Counted from the first letter of the stretch, positions 25,230 to 34,527 are shown. The stretch: 64,000 nt of DNA from Thermoplasmatales archaeon SW_10_69_26 (GCA_003009755.1 PXUB01000042.1:730-64729); one strand, 5' to 3'. Numbers and translations: made by a program. Notes: generated from the sequence alone by a model not told the origin.

Positions 25230-26642
25230 ATGCGACTCCGGTGGATCACTGCGGTTTTGCTCATCACGGCCGGGCTCACCGGCTGCATCGGCAACCTGGT
25301 CGACGGTGACGCGGCCGAAACCGCGTCGACGGACACCGAGATCGACGCGATCGCGCCCAGCGAGGAACCGCTGTTCGCGAACCCGCAGACGGCTCCGCAC
25401 CCCGCCTTCGACTACCCCACGTTCACCACGCTGTCCGACGACGAGGACATGCCCGAGCTGTGGGAACCGATCGACCCTGCCAGCTTCGACACCAGCGACC
25501 TCGAGCTCAACCACACCGGCGAGGACCCCGGCGACGCCGAGTACGGCAGCGGGATCGCCATCTTCGGCTCCATGGTCATCGTGCCCGGTCGATCCACCGG
25601 CTCCAGCTGGGTGTTCGACATCTCCGACCCAGAGAACCCCGAGCTCGTCAGCGAGTTCGGCGCCCCCGGCCGCGACGTCGACACCCTCGCCTTCCCCGAC
25701 GGGCGCCTGTACGCCGTCTTCGCCACCGACAGCGGCGTCGTGCCCGTCTGGAACCTCACCAACCCCGAGGACCCGGCCAAGGCCGCCGAGCTCGAACCCG
25801 ACCGCGGCTCCCACAACGTCGGCGTCGTCCCCGGCACCCCGTTGGTCTACAACAGCGCCGGCGCCGGCGGCGGCGACACCGGCCGCGTCGGTGAAGGGAC
25901 CGAGGGCACCGCCATCTACGACTTCTCCGATCCGGAGAACCCCGAGCTCGCGCAGGACTTCGAGAACGGGTACAGCTGCCACGACATCTCGTTCAGCATC
26001 CGCGAAAGCATGGACGAGTACCGCGCCTACTGCGCCGGCTACGACGTGACGCAGATCTGGGACATCGCCGATCCCGCCGACCCCGAGGTCATCGTCGACA
26101 TCCCGGTCCACCACGGCATGCCCGACGTACCCGCCACGTCCGCGACGCCCGCGCGCTTCAGCCACCTGGCTCTGGCCAGCAACGACGGCGACACGCTGAT
26201 CGTCGGCGACGAGACCGGCGGCGGCGCCGCGCCCGCGTGCGATGCTCACACCAGCATGGGGCCCCAGACCGCTTCCGGCCCGGTCGGCAACCTGTACTTC
26301 TACGACATCAGCGACGAGACCGACCCGCAGTTCCAGTCGATGCTCAGCCCGGACAGCCCCGCGCTGATGACCGACGAGATCCAGGACGACCCGAACCGCG
26401 CCACCGGGTCCTGCACCGCCCACTTCGGTCGCATCATCCCCGCCGAGGACCGCAACGTCCTCGCCATCGGGTTCTACGCCCGCGGCGTCAATCTGGTCGA
26501 CTTCACCGACACCTCCAACCCGGAGATCGTCGACCAGTTCAACGAGAACACCAACACCTGGGACGTCTGGTTCTACAACGGCTACCTCGTGACCGGCGAC
26601 ACCCAGCGCGGCATGGACATCTTCACCCTCGACGGCGGGTAA
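25230..26642 (+). CDS. LVIVD-repeat beta-propeller lipoprotein
   Basis: 470 aa from ATG. Lipobox LITAGLTGC, then a low-complexity linker and about seven LVIVD-type repeats: WVFDISDPENPELVSEF, VWNLTNPEDPAKAAEL, IYDFSDPENPELAQDF, IWDIADPADPEVIVDI, FYDISDETDPQFQSM, LVDFTDTSNPEIVDQF. Such propellers are surface-anchored in halophilic archaea. Four Cys in the later blades may pair. Function unknown, perhaps adhesion or binding. Confidence 0.85.
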   Translation: MRLRWITAVLLITAGLTGCIGNLVDGDAAETASTDTEIDAIAPSEEPLFANPQTAPHPAFDYPTFTTLSDDEDMPELWEPIDPASFDTSDLELNHTGEDPGDAEYGSGIAIFGSMVIVPGRSTGSSWVFDISDPENPELVSEFGAPGRDVDTLAFPDGRLYAVFATDSGVVPVWNLTNPEDPAKAAELEPDRGSHNVGVVPGTPLVYNSAGAGGGDTGRVGEGTEGTAIYDFSDPENPELAQDFENGYSCHDISFSIRESMDEYRAYCAGYDVTQIWDIADPADPEVIVDIPVHHGMPDVPATSATPARFSHLALASNDGDTLIVGDETGGGAAPACDAHTSMGPQTASGPVGNLYFYDISDETDPQFQSMLSPDSPALMTDEIQDDPNRATGSCTAHFGRIIPAEDRNVLAIGFYARGVNLVDFTDTSNPEIVDQFNENTNTWDVWFYNGYLVTGDTQRGMDIFTLDGG

Positions 26643-26878
26643 CCCGTCGAGCTGAGCCGGCGGGGCCGAGGCCCTGCCGGACGGTCCCAAGCCAGCGGTC
26701 CCCACAGCCTTCGACCCGAACGAGGGTCCTGGCGATCGTAGGCCCTGGCCTGTTCGATTGGGCTCGGCCCCGCTTTCCGGTGACAGAGAGAACGAAGGAG
26801 AGGGCGCCCGGCTGGGGCCTTTCCAGAACCCCTCAGGAAGGTTTCCGTCACACCCACCCAATGATCGTGCCAGGCTGG
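26643..26878. other. Intergenic region with convergent hairpins
   Basis: No gene seen. Read on the minus strand, ggccccagccgggcgcc is followed by ctctccttcgttctctctg, a hairpin plus pyrimidine tract after the 50-aa gene, so this is likely its terminator. Confidence 0.4.
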
Positions 26879-27031
26879 TCAGTGGACGGAGTCGTGATCG
26901 ACGGCGACGCGCTCGTCCTCGTCAGGACTCTCCAGCAGGACCGGCTGCCCCTCCTCGTCGCGGTCCACGACCTCGTACCCGCTGTTCACCATGCGGGACG
27001 CGGTCAGACGACCGACGCTGCGGTCAGCCAT
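26879..27031 (-). CDS. Small acidic protein of unknown function
   Basis: 50 aa from ATG (27031); a longer version to 27070 is open. Reads MADRSVGRLTASRMVNSGYE then a strongly acidic half (DRDEEGQPVLLESPDEDE). The composition matches this organism's proteins, not random frame. A terminator-like signal follows. Divergent from the thermosome gene. Confidence 0.5.
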   Translation of the reverse strand: MADRSVGRLTASRMVNSGYEVVDRDEEGQPVLLESPDEDERVAVDHDSVH

Positions 27032-27205
27032 GCGACGCCTCCGGTTGCCCGATAACATCTCCCTGTTCATCAGACGATCGGTCGAGGGACTCGTTCACTT
27101 CGCCTAGCGTGTCCAGCGGCGAGTGGAGCCGATGAGGGGGTGTCGCCTCACCCCAGACATCGTTCGCCGTGCGGCTTGACCCCTGCGCAGCCCCGAAGGG
27201 AAAAG

Positions 27206-27247
27206 GTTTTTATAGAACTGCAAGGGCGGCAAAGACTTATATAGAAG
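27206..27247 (+). promoter_or_regulatory. thsA: Double TATA promoter of the thermosome gene
   Basis: Two TATA boxes, gtttttataga (27206-27216) and cttatataga (27236-27245), stand 29 bp apart in the most AT-rich stretch of the window. The second lies about 33 bp before the ATG, so its transcript would be almost leaderless. A heat-shock gene with two promoters is plausible. Confidence 0.7.
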
Positions 27248-27270
27248 CGGTGTTTTGGTTAGCGTAGACT

Positions 27271-28968
27271 ATGAGAGGAAAAGAGGGTCAACCGTTCATC
27301 GTGCTCGCCGAGGGCACGGATCGGAGCCAGGGCCAGAACGCCCAAAGCAACAACATCCAGGCTGCCCGAGCGATCAGCGACGCCGTTCGCTCCACGCTCG
27401 GTCCCCGCGGCATGGACAAGATGCTCGTCGACTCGATGGGCGACGTCGTCATCACGAACGATGGCGTCACCATCCTCAACGAGATCGACATCCAGCACCC
27501 CGCCGCGAAGATGATGGTCGAGGTCGCCAAGAGCCTCGAGCAAGAGGTCGGCGACGGCACGACCAGCAGCGTCGTGCTCGCCGGTGAGCTCCTCAACAAG
27601 TCCGAGGACCTGCTCAACGACGTCCACGCTACTCTGATCACCCGCGGTTTCAACCTGGCCGCCGAGCGCGCCCAGGAGATCCTCGACAACCTCACCACCG
27701 ACGTCGACGTCGATGACGACGAGCTTCTCGCGAAGGTCGCCCGCACGTCGATGGCCAGCAAGCTCTCCGGTGGCCACCTCGACACCTTGGCGCCCGTCAC
27801 CGTGGAAGCCATCCGCGCCGTCTCCCGTCAGCGCGACGGCAACGTCGTCGTCGAGAAGGACGACATCGGCTTCTCCAAGAAGACCGGCGGCAGCGTCGAG
27901 GACACCGAGGTCATCGACGGCCTCCTCCTCGACAAGGACCGCGTCCACTCCGGCATGCCCGAAACCGTCGAGGACGCCAACATCCTGCTGCTCAACAAGG
28001 CGATCGAGTTCGAGAAGACCGAGGTCGACTCCGAGATCCAGATCTCCGACCCCGACCAGCTCCAGGCGTTCCTCGACCAAGAGCAGGACGTCCTCGAAGA
28101 GATGGTCGACCAGATCGAGGCCTCCGGTGCCAACGTCGTCTTCTGCCAGAAGGGCATCGACGACGTTGCCCAGCACCTCCTGGCCCGCCGCGGCATCTTC
28201 GCCGTCCGCCGCGCCAAGAAGTCCGACATGCAGCGCCTCGAGAAGGCAACCGGCGCCCGCATCGTCAACAGCCTCGACGACCTCACCGAGGACGACCTCG
28301 GCACGGCCGGCCGCGTCGAAGAGCGCACCATCGGCGACGACACCTCCACGTTCGTCACCGGTGCCCCCGACGCCGAGGCCGTCAGCGTGCTGATCCGCGG
28401 CGGCACCGAGCACGTCGTCGACGAGGTCGAGCGCACGCTCGAAGACTCCATCGGTAGCGTGGCGGCCGCCCTCGAAGAGGGCAAGGTCGTCCCCGGCGCC
28501 GGTGCGACCGAGACCGAGGTCGCGCTGCGCCTCCGCGAGTACGCCAACACCGTTGGCGGTCGCGAGCAGCTCGCCATCGAGACGTTCGCCGACGCCATCG
28601 AGATCGTGCCCCGCACGCTCGCCGAGAACGCTGGCATGGACGCCATCCAGGTGCTCGTCGACCTCCGCAGCGAGCACGAGAACGGCAACAAGTCCACCGG
28701 CGTGCTCGTCGACGAGGGCGAGATCCGCGACGCCACCGCCGAGGGCGCCGTCGAGCCCCTCCGCGTCAAGACGCAGACGATCAAGTCGGCCGCCGAGGCC
28801 GCCACGATGGTCCTGCGCATCGACGACGTCATCGCCTCCAAGGGCGCCTTCGACGAGGACGCCGGCGGTCCGCCCGCTGGCGGCCCCGGCGGTCCCGGCG
28901 GCGGCCCGCCCGGCGGCGGCATGCCCGGCGGCATGCCCGGCGGGATGGGCGGACTTCCTGGGATGTGA
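27271..28968 (+). CDS. thsA: Thermosome (group II chaperonin) subunit
   Basis: 565 aa. ATP-driven protein folding in a double ring. Visible motifs: [12 protein letters not shown] and [26 protein letters not shown] (ATP site), GGGTEHV-type motif here as [15 protein letters not shown], and VVPGAGATE. The C-terminus is the Gly/Pro/Met-rich tail ending [13 protein letters not shown], usual for archaeal subunits. The last 22 bp (GGLPGM stop) are repeated downstream. Confidence 0.97.
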   Translation: MRGKEGQPFIVLAEGTDRSQGQNAQSNNIQAARAISDAVRSTLGPRGMDKMLVDSMGDVVITNDGVTILNEIDIQHPAAKMMVEVAKSLEQEVGDGTTSSVVLAGELLNKSEDLLNDVHATLITRGFNLAAERAQEILDNLTTDVDVDDDELLAKVARTSMASKLSGGHLDTLAPVTVEAIRAVSRQRDGNVVVEKDDIGFSKKTGGSVEDTEVIDGLLLDKDRVHSGMPETVEDANILLLNKAIEFEKTEVDSEIQISDPDQLQAFLDQEQDVLEEMVDQIEASGANVVFCQKGIDDVAQHLLARRGIFAVRRAKKSDMQRLEKATGARIVNSLDDLTEDDLGTAGRVEERTIGDDTSTFVTGAPDAEAVSVLIRGGTEHVVDEVERTLEDSIGSVAAALEEGKVVPGAGATETEVALRLREYANTVGGREQLAIETFADAIEIVPRTLAENAGMDAIQVLVDLRSEHENGNKSTGVLVDEGEIRDATAEGAVEPLRVKTQTIKSAAEAATMVLRIDDVIASKGAFDEDAGGPPAGGPGGPGGGPPGGGMPGGMPGGMGGLPGM

Positions 28969-28983
28969 ATCGGGTCAAGAGAC

Positions 28984-29062
28984 GTCCGCCCAGAGACCGG
29001 ATCTTGGATCCGGTCGAATCTGGAGACCCGGTGCCGTTGATCGGGTCTCCAGCCGGGCGGAC
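28984..29062 (+). repeat. Two-hairpin element A after the thermosome gene
   Basis: Outer stem gtccgccc (28984-28991)/gggcggac (29055-29062). Inside: aga, hairpin gaccggatc-ttg-gatccggtc (28995-29015), gaatct, hairpin ggagacccg/cgggtctcc (29022-29050), agcc. The right outer arm belongs to a copy of the thermosome gene end (ggcggactccccggcatgtga, again GGLPGM-stop). Confidence 0.8.
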
Positions 29063-29099
29063 TCCCCGGCATGTGAACACCGGGTCAAGCCCAACCGGA

Positions 29100-29177
29100 G
29101 TCCGCCCAGAGGACGAGCCCGCCAGGGCTCGTCCGAATCTGGAGGTCGACATCACCGCGCGACCTCCAGCCGCGGAC
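29100..29177 (+). repeat. Two-hairpin element B after the thermosome gene
   Basis: Same plan and same linkers as element A. Outer stem gtccgc/gcggac, linker aga, hairpin ggacgagccc-gcca-gggctcgtcc (29111-29134), linker gaatct, hairpin ggaggtcg/cgacctcc (29141-29167), agcc. Both stems differ from A in nearly every pair yet remain perfect. A third, decayed copy of the gene end (gcggacttcctgacgtca) follows. Confidence 0.8.
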
Positions 29178-29198
29178 TTCCTGACGTCACCGTAGGGC

Positions 29199-29241
29199 CG
29201 GCCCTCGGGCCGACCCCTTCCCTCTTCCTCCCTTTCTCTTC
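29199..29241 (+). terminator. Hairpin plus long pyrimidine tract
   Basis: cggccctcgggccg is a perfect 6-bp hairpin followed by a C/T run (ccccttccctcttcctccc and on). Likely end of the thermosome transcript, after elements A and B, which would then be part of its 3' UTR. Confidence 0.55.
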
Positions 29242-29308
29242 TCACGACCAGTCGCGGTGCTGTTCCGCCCGATGGCCTCTTTCGACGACCGCCGACGCCT
29301 TGCTCGGA

Positions 29309-30385
29309 CTACCCGTCGAGGAGCCCCAGCACGCGGTCGTCCAGCGCCGAGGTCGGCACGTCGACGTCGGCGGGATCGACCCACTGCCAGGCTTCGCCGG
29401 TGACGACCTCCTCGCGCGGTTCGGCGGCCAGCGCCCGGACCTGCCACCGCTTGTGCGAGAACGTGTGCTCGACCCGCCCGATCGGCTCGGTCTCGTCCAC
29501 CTCCACCGCGAAGGGCAGATCCGGGGCGAGCGTGGCCGGCGGTGTGTCGCCGTGCTCGATCACCGGGGGGCCCCACAACCCGCCGAGCAGGCCATCGGGG
29601 TCGCGGCGGTGCACCAGGACCTGCCCGTTCCGCGCGAGGATCAGCGCCGTGACGGCGTGCGTGGACAGGTCCGGTGTCGATCGGTCGATGCCCAGCTCGT
29701 CGACCCGGGCCCCCTGGTAGGCCGTGCACACGGGGCTCAGCGGGCAAACCTCGCAGGCGGGGTCGACGGGCGTGCAGACGAGCGAGCCCAGCTCCATCAG
29801 CGCCTCGTTCAGGCGACCGGCTCGGCCCCGCTCGAACACCGGTCCCAGCCGCGTGCGGACCTCGCGTTTCAGCTTGTCGCTGGTAACCTCGCCCTCGATG
29901 CCCTCGACTCGGGCGCCCACGCGCGCCATGTTGCCGTCGACGGCGGGGGCCGGTTTGTCGAAGGCCATCGAGGCGATCGCGGCGGCCGTGTAGGGGCCCA
30001 CGCCGGGCAGCTGTTCCAGCTGGGATAGCCGGCGAGGCACCTCGCCGCCGTGCTCGTCCCTGATCTTGCGCGCCGTGCGCAACAGCCAGCGCGCCCGGTT
30101 GTAGTAGCCCAGGCCCTGCCAGGCGTCCAGCACCTCCTCCTCGCTGGCCTCGGCCAGGTCCTCGACGCCAGGCCAGCGCTCCAGCCAGCGCTCGTAGTAG
30201 GGAAGCGCGGTGCTCATCCGCGTCTGCTGCAGCATGATCTCGCGGACGAGCAACGCGTAGGGATCCTCGTCCTCGCTGCCCCGCCACGGCAGCTCGCGGC
30301 GATGCTCGGCGAACCAACCCAGCAGCCGCTCGTGCAGGCGGTCCAGCGCCTCGGGGTCCGAGGGTAGGCCCACGCGTCCCGGCAA
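29309..30385 (-). CDS. mutY: A/G-specific adenine glycosylase
   Basis: 358 aa. Removes A opposite 8-oxoG. LLVREIMLQQTRM holds the catalytic Glu, LPGVGPYTAAAIASMAF is the HhH, AVDGNMARV the catalytic Asp, and C-x6-C-x2-C-x5-C (CTPVDPACEVCPLSPVC) binds [4Fe-4S]. The C-terminal NUDIX-like domain (GGLWGPPV, VEHTFSHKRWQV) recognises 8-oxoG. ATG start. Confidence 0.95.
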   Translation of the reverse strand: MPGRVGLPSDPEALDRLHERLLGWFAEHRRELPWRGSEDEDPYALLVREIMLQQTRMSTALPYYERWLERWPGVEDLAEASEEEVLDAWQGLGYYNRARWLLRTARKIRDEHGGEVPRRLSQLEQLPGVGPYTAAAIASMAFDKPAPAVDGNMARVGARVEGIEGEVTSDKLKREVRTRLGPVFERGRAGRLNEALMELGSLVCTPVDPACEVCPLSPVCTAYQGARVDELGIDRSTPDLSTHAVTALILARNGQVLVHRRDPDGLLGGLWGPPVIEHGDTPPATLAPDLPFAVEVDETEPIGRVEHTFSHKRWQVRALAAEPREEVVTGEAWQWVDPADVDVPTSALDDRVLGLLDG

Positions 30386-30428
30386 CCTCGCGGCCCACCT
30401 AAGCCTTCCGTCGACGCCGGCAGGGGGG

Positions 30429-30896
30429 TCAGCGGGTCACGAGCTCGATGCCTACCCGAGCGAGGGTCGGGCCCGGGTGCACGCCGGCCCCGTCCAGCAC
30501 GTCCAAGGCGTCGCGGCTGAGGTAGCACTCCTCGGCCTCGGCCGCCTGGGCTGTCTCGGCCAGCGTCGTTTCGAGCGGGGGCTCGAGGACGTGGGTCTGG
30601 ATGCGCTCGGCGGGGTCGCCGGCGGGCTCGAAGACGCCGGCCACCTCCTCCGCGTTGCGAGCCGCGATCTCGACGGCGTGCTCGCGGGCTCGCTGGGCCA
30701 GGACCTCGGCGACCGCGGTCAACGCCTCTCCGAGGTCGTCCGCGAGGGCGGAGCCCAGCAGGCGCGGCTCGGTCGGGACGAGGATCGCCAGGGGATCGAA
30801 GTGATCGCGCAGCGCCTCCTCGAGCACGCCGGGACAGCCGCGGGTCCCAAGATAGCAGACGGACCGCATCGTCGCGACCAACCGGCCGCGATGCAT
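30429..30896 (-). CDS. Uncharacterised protein, alpha/beta
   Basis: 155 aa from ATG 30896; ATG 30866 and a longer form are also open. Contains MRSVCYLGTRGCPGVLEEAL and a long helix (TAVAEVLAQRAREHAVEI). No membrane segment or known motif. Divergent from the CBS gene, sharing an AT-rich promoter region. Confidence 0.6.
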   Translation of the reverse strand: MHRGRLVATMRSVCYLGTRGCPGVLEEALRDHFDPLAILVPTEPRLLGSALADDLGEALTAVAEVLAQRAREHAVEIAARNAEEVAGVFEPAGDPAERIQTHVLEPPLETTLAETAQAAEAEECYLSRDALDVLDGAGVHPGPTLARVGIELVTR

Positions 30897-30943
30897 CAAG
30901 GTGCCGGGTGCCCGGCTGGGGCGCCCTCTCGCAGGCAGGGACA

Positions 30944-30955
30944 TTCATATATGGA
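30944..30955 (+). promoter_or_regulatory. TATA box of the CBS-antiporter operon
   Basis: attcatatatgg lies about 25-30 bp upstream of the ATG at 30975, suggesting a leaderless or nearly leaderless transcript. Confidence 0.55.
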
Positions 30956-30974
30956 AGGGGGCTTGCCGCCGTCG

Positions 30975-31430
30975 ATGGCCCTTCGCGTCCGGGACGTGAT
31001 GACGTCCGATCCGAGCACGGTCACGCCCGACACGCTGTTGACCGCCGTGGCCGACGAGATCATCGAGGAACGCTACAGCGGCGTCCCCGTCGTCGACGAG
31101 GACGACGAGCTCGTCGGCATCGTCGAGGTCGGCGACCTGTTGCCCCACCCCGAACAGGTGCCGTTCAGCCAGGTCGACGTGCTCGAGTTCCAGGGCGAAT
31201 GGGTCGACGAGGAGCACCTCGAGAACTACTACGAGCTGCTGCAGGAGCTCCGCGTCGAGGCGGTCATGCGGACCGATCCGGTGACCGCCGAGCGAGGAGC
31301 CCCGCTAGGCAAGGTGATCCGCCGGCTGCTGGAGGAGGACGCCCGACGGATCGTCGTCCTCGACGAGGGTGAGGTCATCGGTGTCGTGACCCGGACCGAT
31401 CTCCTCAAGTCCTTCGTCGGGTGGCCCTGA
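30975..31430 (+). CDS. Tandem CBS-domain protein
   Basis: 151 aa, two CBS domains: RVRDVMTSDPSTVTPDTLL with SGVPVVDEDDELVGIV, and VEAVMRTDPVTAERGAPL with RRIVVLDEGEVIGVVTRTD. Binds adenosyl ligands as a sensor of energy or ionic state. Its stop overlaps the antiporter start (TGATG), so it probably regulates that transporter. Confidence 0.9.
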   Translation: MALRVRDVMTSDPSTVTPDTLLTAVADEIIEERYSGVPVVDEDDELVGIVEVGDLLPHPEQVPFSQVDVLEFQGEWVDEEHLENYYELLQELRVEAVMRTDPVTAERGAPLGKVIRRLLEEDARRIVVLDEGEVIGVVTRTDLLKSFVGWP

Positions 31431-32647
31431 TGGCTGCAAGCGAGTTCGTCCAACCGCTGATCCACCTGTTCTTCCTGCTGCTGGCCGCGAAGATGACCGG
31501 CTGGTTGTTCCAGAAGGCCAAGCAGCCCGGCGTGATCGGGGAGGTCGTCGCCGGCGTCATCGTCGGACCAGCCCTGCTCGGGCTCGTCCCGGACACGCAC
31601 TTGATGAAGTTCGTCGCCGAGCTGGGAGCGATCTTCTTGCTGTTCCTCGTCGGCATCGAGACCCGGCTCGAGGACATCCTCGGCGTCGGCAAGGAGGCCT
31701 TCGCCGTCGGCGCCCTCGGCGTCATCGTCCCCTTCGGTGCCGGGTGGGCGATCAGCCTCTACGTCGGCTACAGCCAGGTCACCTCGCTGTTCGTCGGGAC
31801 CGCGCTCGTGGCCACGAGCGTCGGCATCACCGCCCGCGTGCTGCAGGAGCTGCAGGTCCTCTCCAAGCCCTACTCCCGCATCATCCTGGGCGCAGCCGTC
31901 ATCGACGACGTGCTGGGCCTGATCGTGCTCGCGATCGTGTCCGGCGTCGCCTCGACGGGCTCGTTCGTCGTGGGCGAGGTCGCCAAGCTCGTCGTCCTCT
32001 CGATCGTGTTCGTCGGCGGCGCCGCGGCGTTCGTGCCGGTCATGGGCAAGCTGGACATGGACTGGCTGCCCTTCGACAAGCCGATGGAGTTCGCGATCGT
32101 GTTCGGCGTCGGCATGGCCGCCTTGTCGGCCGTGATCGGGCTGGCCCCGATCGTGGGCGCCTTCTTCGCCGGGATGCTGGTGGCCGAGTTCGAGGCCCAG
32201 GACGATAGCTACGACATCGAGAGCCCGATCCAGGGCACCGGCGCCCTGTTGACCCCGATCTTCTTCGCCGTGATCGGGCTCCGGTTGGACTTGGCCGTGC
32301 TCTTCGAGACCGAGGTGCTCGTCCTCGGCGGGATCTTGACCGTCGTGGCCACGATCGGCAAGCTCCTCGGCGGGCTCGGCGCGCTCTCCCAGGGGACCCG
32401 CGAGGCGTCGATCGTCGGCATGGGCATGGTGCCTCGCGGCGAGGTCGGCCTGATCGTCGCCGCGATCGGCCTGTCGGCCGGCGCGGTCCAGGGAACCCAG
32501 TACGCGGTCGTGTTGTTCGTCGTCATCGCCACCACGATCCTGGCCCCGATCGCGATGCGCCCGATGATCCGCTGGGCCGAGGAAGCCGACGACGTCGACG
32601 AACCGCCCTCCGGTGCGACGCCGGACCTGCCCGACGTCAACTCGTGA
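31430..32647 (+). CDS. CPA2-type cation/proton antiporter
   Basis: 405 aa from ATG. About 12 membrane helices with the KefB/NapA family pattern: KQPGVIGEVVAGVIVGPALLG, FLVGIETRLEDI and AAVIDDVLGLIVLAIVSG, the last with the adjacent Asp-Asp pair that carries ions in electrogenic members. GLAPIVGAFFAGMLVAE and a MVPRGEVGLIVAAIG motif follow. No C-terminal TrkA-N domain; regulation may come from the CBS protein. Confidence 0.9.
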   Translation: MAASEFVQPLIHLFFLLLAAKMTGWLFQKAKQPGVIGEVVAGVIVGPALLGLVPDTHLMKFVAELGAIFLLFLVGIETRLEDILGVGKEAFAVGALGVIVPFGAGWAISLYVGYSQVTSLFVGTALVATSVGITARVLQELQVLSKPYSRIILGAAVIDDVLGLIVLAIVSGVASTGSFVVGEVAKLVVLSIVFVGGAAAFVPVMGKLDMDWLPFDKPMEFAIVFGVGMAALSAVIGLAPIVGAFFAGMLVAEFEAQDDSYDIESPIQGTGALLTPIFFAVIGLRLDLAVLFETEVLVLGGILTVVATIGKLLGGLGALSQGTREASIVGMGMVPRGEVGLIVAAIGLSAGAVQGTQYAVVLFVVIATTILAPIAMRPMIRWAEEADDVDEPPSGATPDLPDVNS

Positions 32648-33449
32648 GGGACGAAGGCAGCCGTAGCAGCTCTCGCACGAGGTTCGTCTTGGAGAACTCG
32701 CCGCCGGTGAACCAGCGCATGAACCCCTCCCAGCCGAACATCTCTCGCCGGATCGACGTCAACGAACCGCCGGCTGCCCGCAGCTCGTGAGCCTCGCGTG
32801 CACGCTCCGCGTACCAGTCCAGGGCGTCCGTCAACGCCGCTTCGGGGTCACTGGCGATCGAGCCGTGCCCCGGTAACAGCCGTCCGGCCTCGCGTTCGCG
32901 GAGCCGACGCAGGGACGCCAGCTCGGTCTCCAGATCCTCGTCGAAGCGGAGGTTGTCCCGGGTCCCGAGGTAGGCATCGCCGGTGAAAAGCCAGCCGCGC
33001 TCGCGGTGGTGGAGGGCCAGGTGGTGGCGGCTGTGACCCGGTGTCGGCACGGTCTCGAAGGTGCCGGCGGGCGTGGTGACCTCGCTCTCGAGGGGGCAGG
33101 CGTCGACCGGCTTAGCCTCCCCCCAGCTCTGGCGGCGGTACCCCGGCAACGAGGGCGGATCCGCGAGCACCTCAAGGGTGGGCTCGGGGGCGAACACCCG
33201 CGCGCCCTGGTCGGCCAAGGCGGCCGCCAGGCCGACGTGGTCCTCGTGGGCGTGCGTCAGCAGGACGTCGGTGATCTCCGTCTCGAGCACGTTCAGAACG
33301 TCGTCGACCCGGTTGGGAGGGCCGGCGTCGACCAGCACCGTGCCCACGCGGTAGAAGTGCGAGGTGACGGGCGCGAAGCCGACGACGCGACGTCCGGCGG
33401 TGATCCGGTCGACGTCGCCGCGCTCCTCGCGGCGCAGGATGGAACTCAC
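32637..33449 (-). CDS. Metallo-beta-lactamase-fold hydrolase
   Basis: 270 aa. Binuclear metal site THAHEDHVGLA (HxHxDH), PTPGHSRHHL, FTGDAYLG and LPGHGS. The C-terminal helical region (YAERAREAHELRAAGGSL) is like that of hydrolases acting on thioesters or nucleotides, substrate unknown. Its 3' end overlaps the antiporter stop by 11 bp. Confidence 0.85.
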   Translation of the reverse strand: MSSILRREERGDVDRITAGRRVVGFAPVTSHFYRVGTVLVDAGPPNRVDDVLNVLETEITDVLLTHAHEDHVGLAAALADQGARVFAPEPTLEVLADPPSLPGYRRQSWGEAKPVDACPLESEVTTPAGTFETVPTPGHSRHHLALHHRERGWLFTGDAYLGTRDNLRFDEDLETELASLRRLREREAGRLLPGHGSIASDPEAALTDALDWYAERAREAHELRAAGGSLTSIRREMFGWEGFMRWFTGGEFSKTNLVRELLRLPSSLTS

Positions 33450-33538
33450 GGATCCCCAGCCGTCGGCCAGCTGAAAGCTTTGCCCCGGTGAGGCGTGCGA
33501 GCCAAGGTTTTTGCCTCCCGTCGCCGCTCGCGGCGACG

Positions 33539-34171
33539 ATGCCGGCCTCCGAGCTCGATCTCAAGCAGCTCAAGCTGGGTCCGATGGACAACTTCCAGTA
33601 CGTGTTCGGTCACCGCGACAGCAGTGAGCGCGCCATCGTCGACCCCGGGTTCGAGCCGGCGAAGATGCTCGAAGCCGCGAGGGAGGGCGGCCGCGAGGTC
33701 TCCCACATCCTGCTCACCCACGGCCACCGCGACCACGTCGCGTCCCTGGCCGAGGTCCGCAAGGAGACCGACGCCCAGCTCGTCGCGTATCCCTCGTCGA
33801 CGATGGGTCCCGACATCGACGCCGAGGACGGGGCCACGTTCGAGGTTGCCGGTGTCGAGGTCACCTCCCACCACACCCCCGGGCACGCGCCCGACCACGT
33901 CGTCTTCGTCGTGGACGACCAGGCCCTGATCAGCGGTGACGCGCTGTTCGTCGGCGACTGCGGACGCGTGGATCTTCCAGGCTCGGACATCGAGGCGATG
34001 TGGGAGACGCTGATGGAAACGGTCCCCTCCCTGGACCCCCACCTCGAGGTCTACCCCGGCCACGACTACGGGCCCGAACCCCACCGCTCGCTGGCGACCG
34101 AGCTCGAGGAGAACTTCACGCTCGAGAAGCGGGGGCTCGACGAGTTCCGCGAGTTCATGGGTGTGGAGTGA
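33539..34171 (+). CDS. Metallo-beta-lactamase-fold protein, persulfide dioxygenase/glyoxalase II-like
   Basis: 210 aa from ATG. LLTHGHRDHVASL, HHTPGHAPDHVVF, ISGDALFVGDCGRVDLPGSD and YPGHDYGPEPH resemble ETHE1/glyoxalase II proteins. FVGDCGRxD is typical of the persulfide-dioxygenase branch, where Asp and His hold iron. A TATA-like ggtttttgcc is 30 bp upstream. Confidence 0.85.
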   Translation: MPASELDLKQLKLGPMDNFQYVFGHRDSSERAIVDPGFEPAKMLEAAREGGREVSHILLTHGHRDHVASLAEVRKETDAQLVAYPSSTMGPDIDAEDGATFEVAGVEVTSHHTPGHAPDHVVFVVDDQALISGDALFVGDCGRVDLPGSDIEAMWETLMETVPSLDPHLEVYPGHDYGPEPHRSLATELEENFTLEKRGLDEFREFMGVE

Positions 34172-34173
34172 GG

Positions 34174-34467
34174 TCAGGCCCATCCGAGCCAGAGCTTGGC
34201 GAGCAGGCCGATGCCGAGCGCCCAGGTGAAGTTCGCGAGCGTGCCGAGGACGTAGTACGATTCGTGCTTTTCGTCCACGTCCTTCCGGATGAGGTTCTTC
34301 GCCGCGAACACGAGAGCCAGCGCGGTGAAGGCATCCACGACCACGAAGCTCAGGACGAGGACGTCCTCGAGCTTGCCGATGACGAAGCCCGGGCCCTCGG
34401 CACCGTCGGGTGTGTCTTGTCCGGCCTCTTTGAGGAGGAAATTCACCCACTTCCCGCTCAGTGTCAA
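34174..34467 (-). CDS. Membrane protein, C-terminal part of a DUF3307-like protein
   Basis: 97 aa from TTG, three hydrophobic helices. GKLEDVLVLSFVVVDAFTAL, ALVFAAKNLIRK and YYVLGTLANFTWALGIGL match the C-terminal half of the membrane protein that often follows SatD genes. The same frame continues upstream (PLTYLVVLTLSG) to a TAG at about 34490 and further coding-like sequence beyond it. The gene may therefore be an amber-interrupted remnant of a longer protein. Confidence 0.6.
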   Translation of the reverse strand: MTLSGKWVNFLLKEAGQDTPDGAEGPGFVIGKLEDVLVLSFVVVDAFTALALVFAAKNLIRKDVDEKHESYYVLGTLANFTWALGIGLLAKLWLGWA

Positions 34468-34527
34468 GACGACGAGGTACGTGAGTGGCTAGACGAGCAA
34501 CGGATCGTGCACGTATCCAGCGGGGGA

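Noticed and set aside
28984..29177. Elements A and B as hammerhead ribozymes
   Set aside because: The junction reads aga/gaatct/agcc; the hammerhead core CUGANGA...GAAA is absent.
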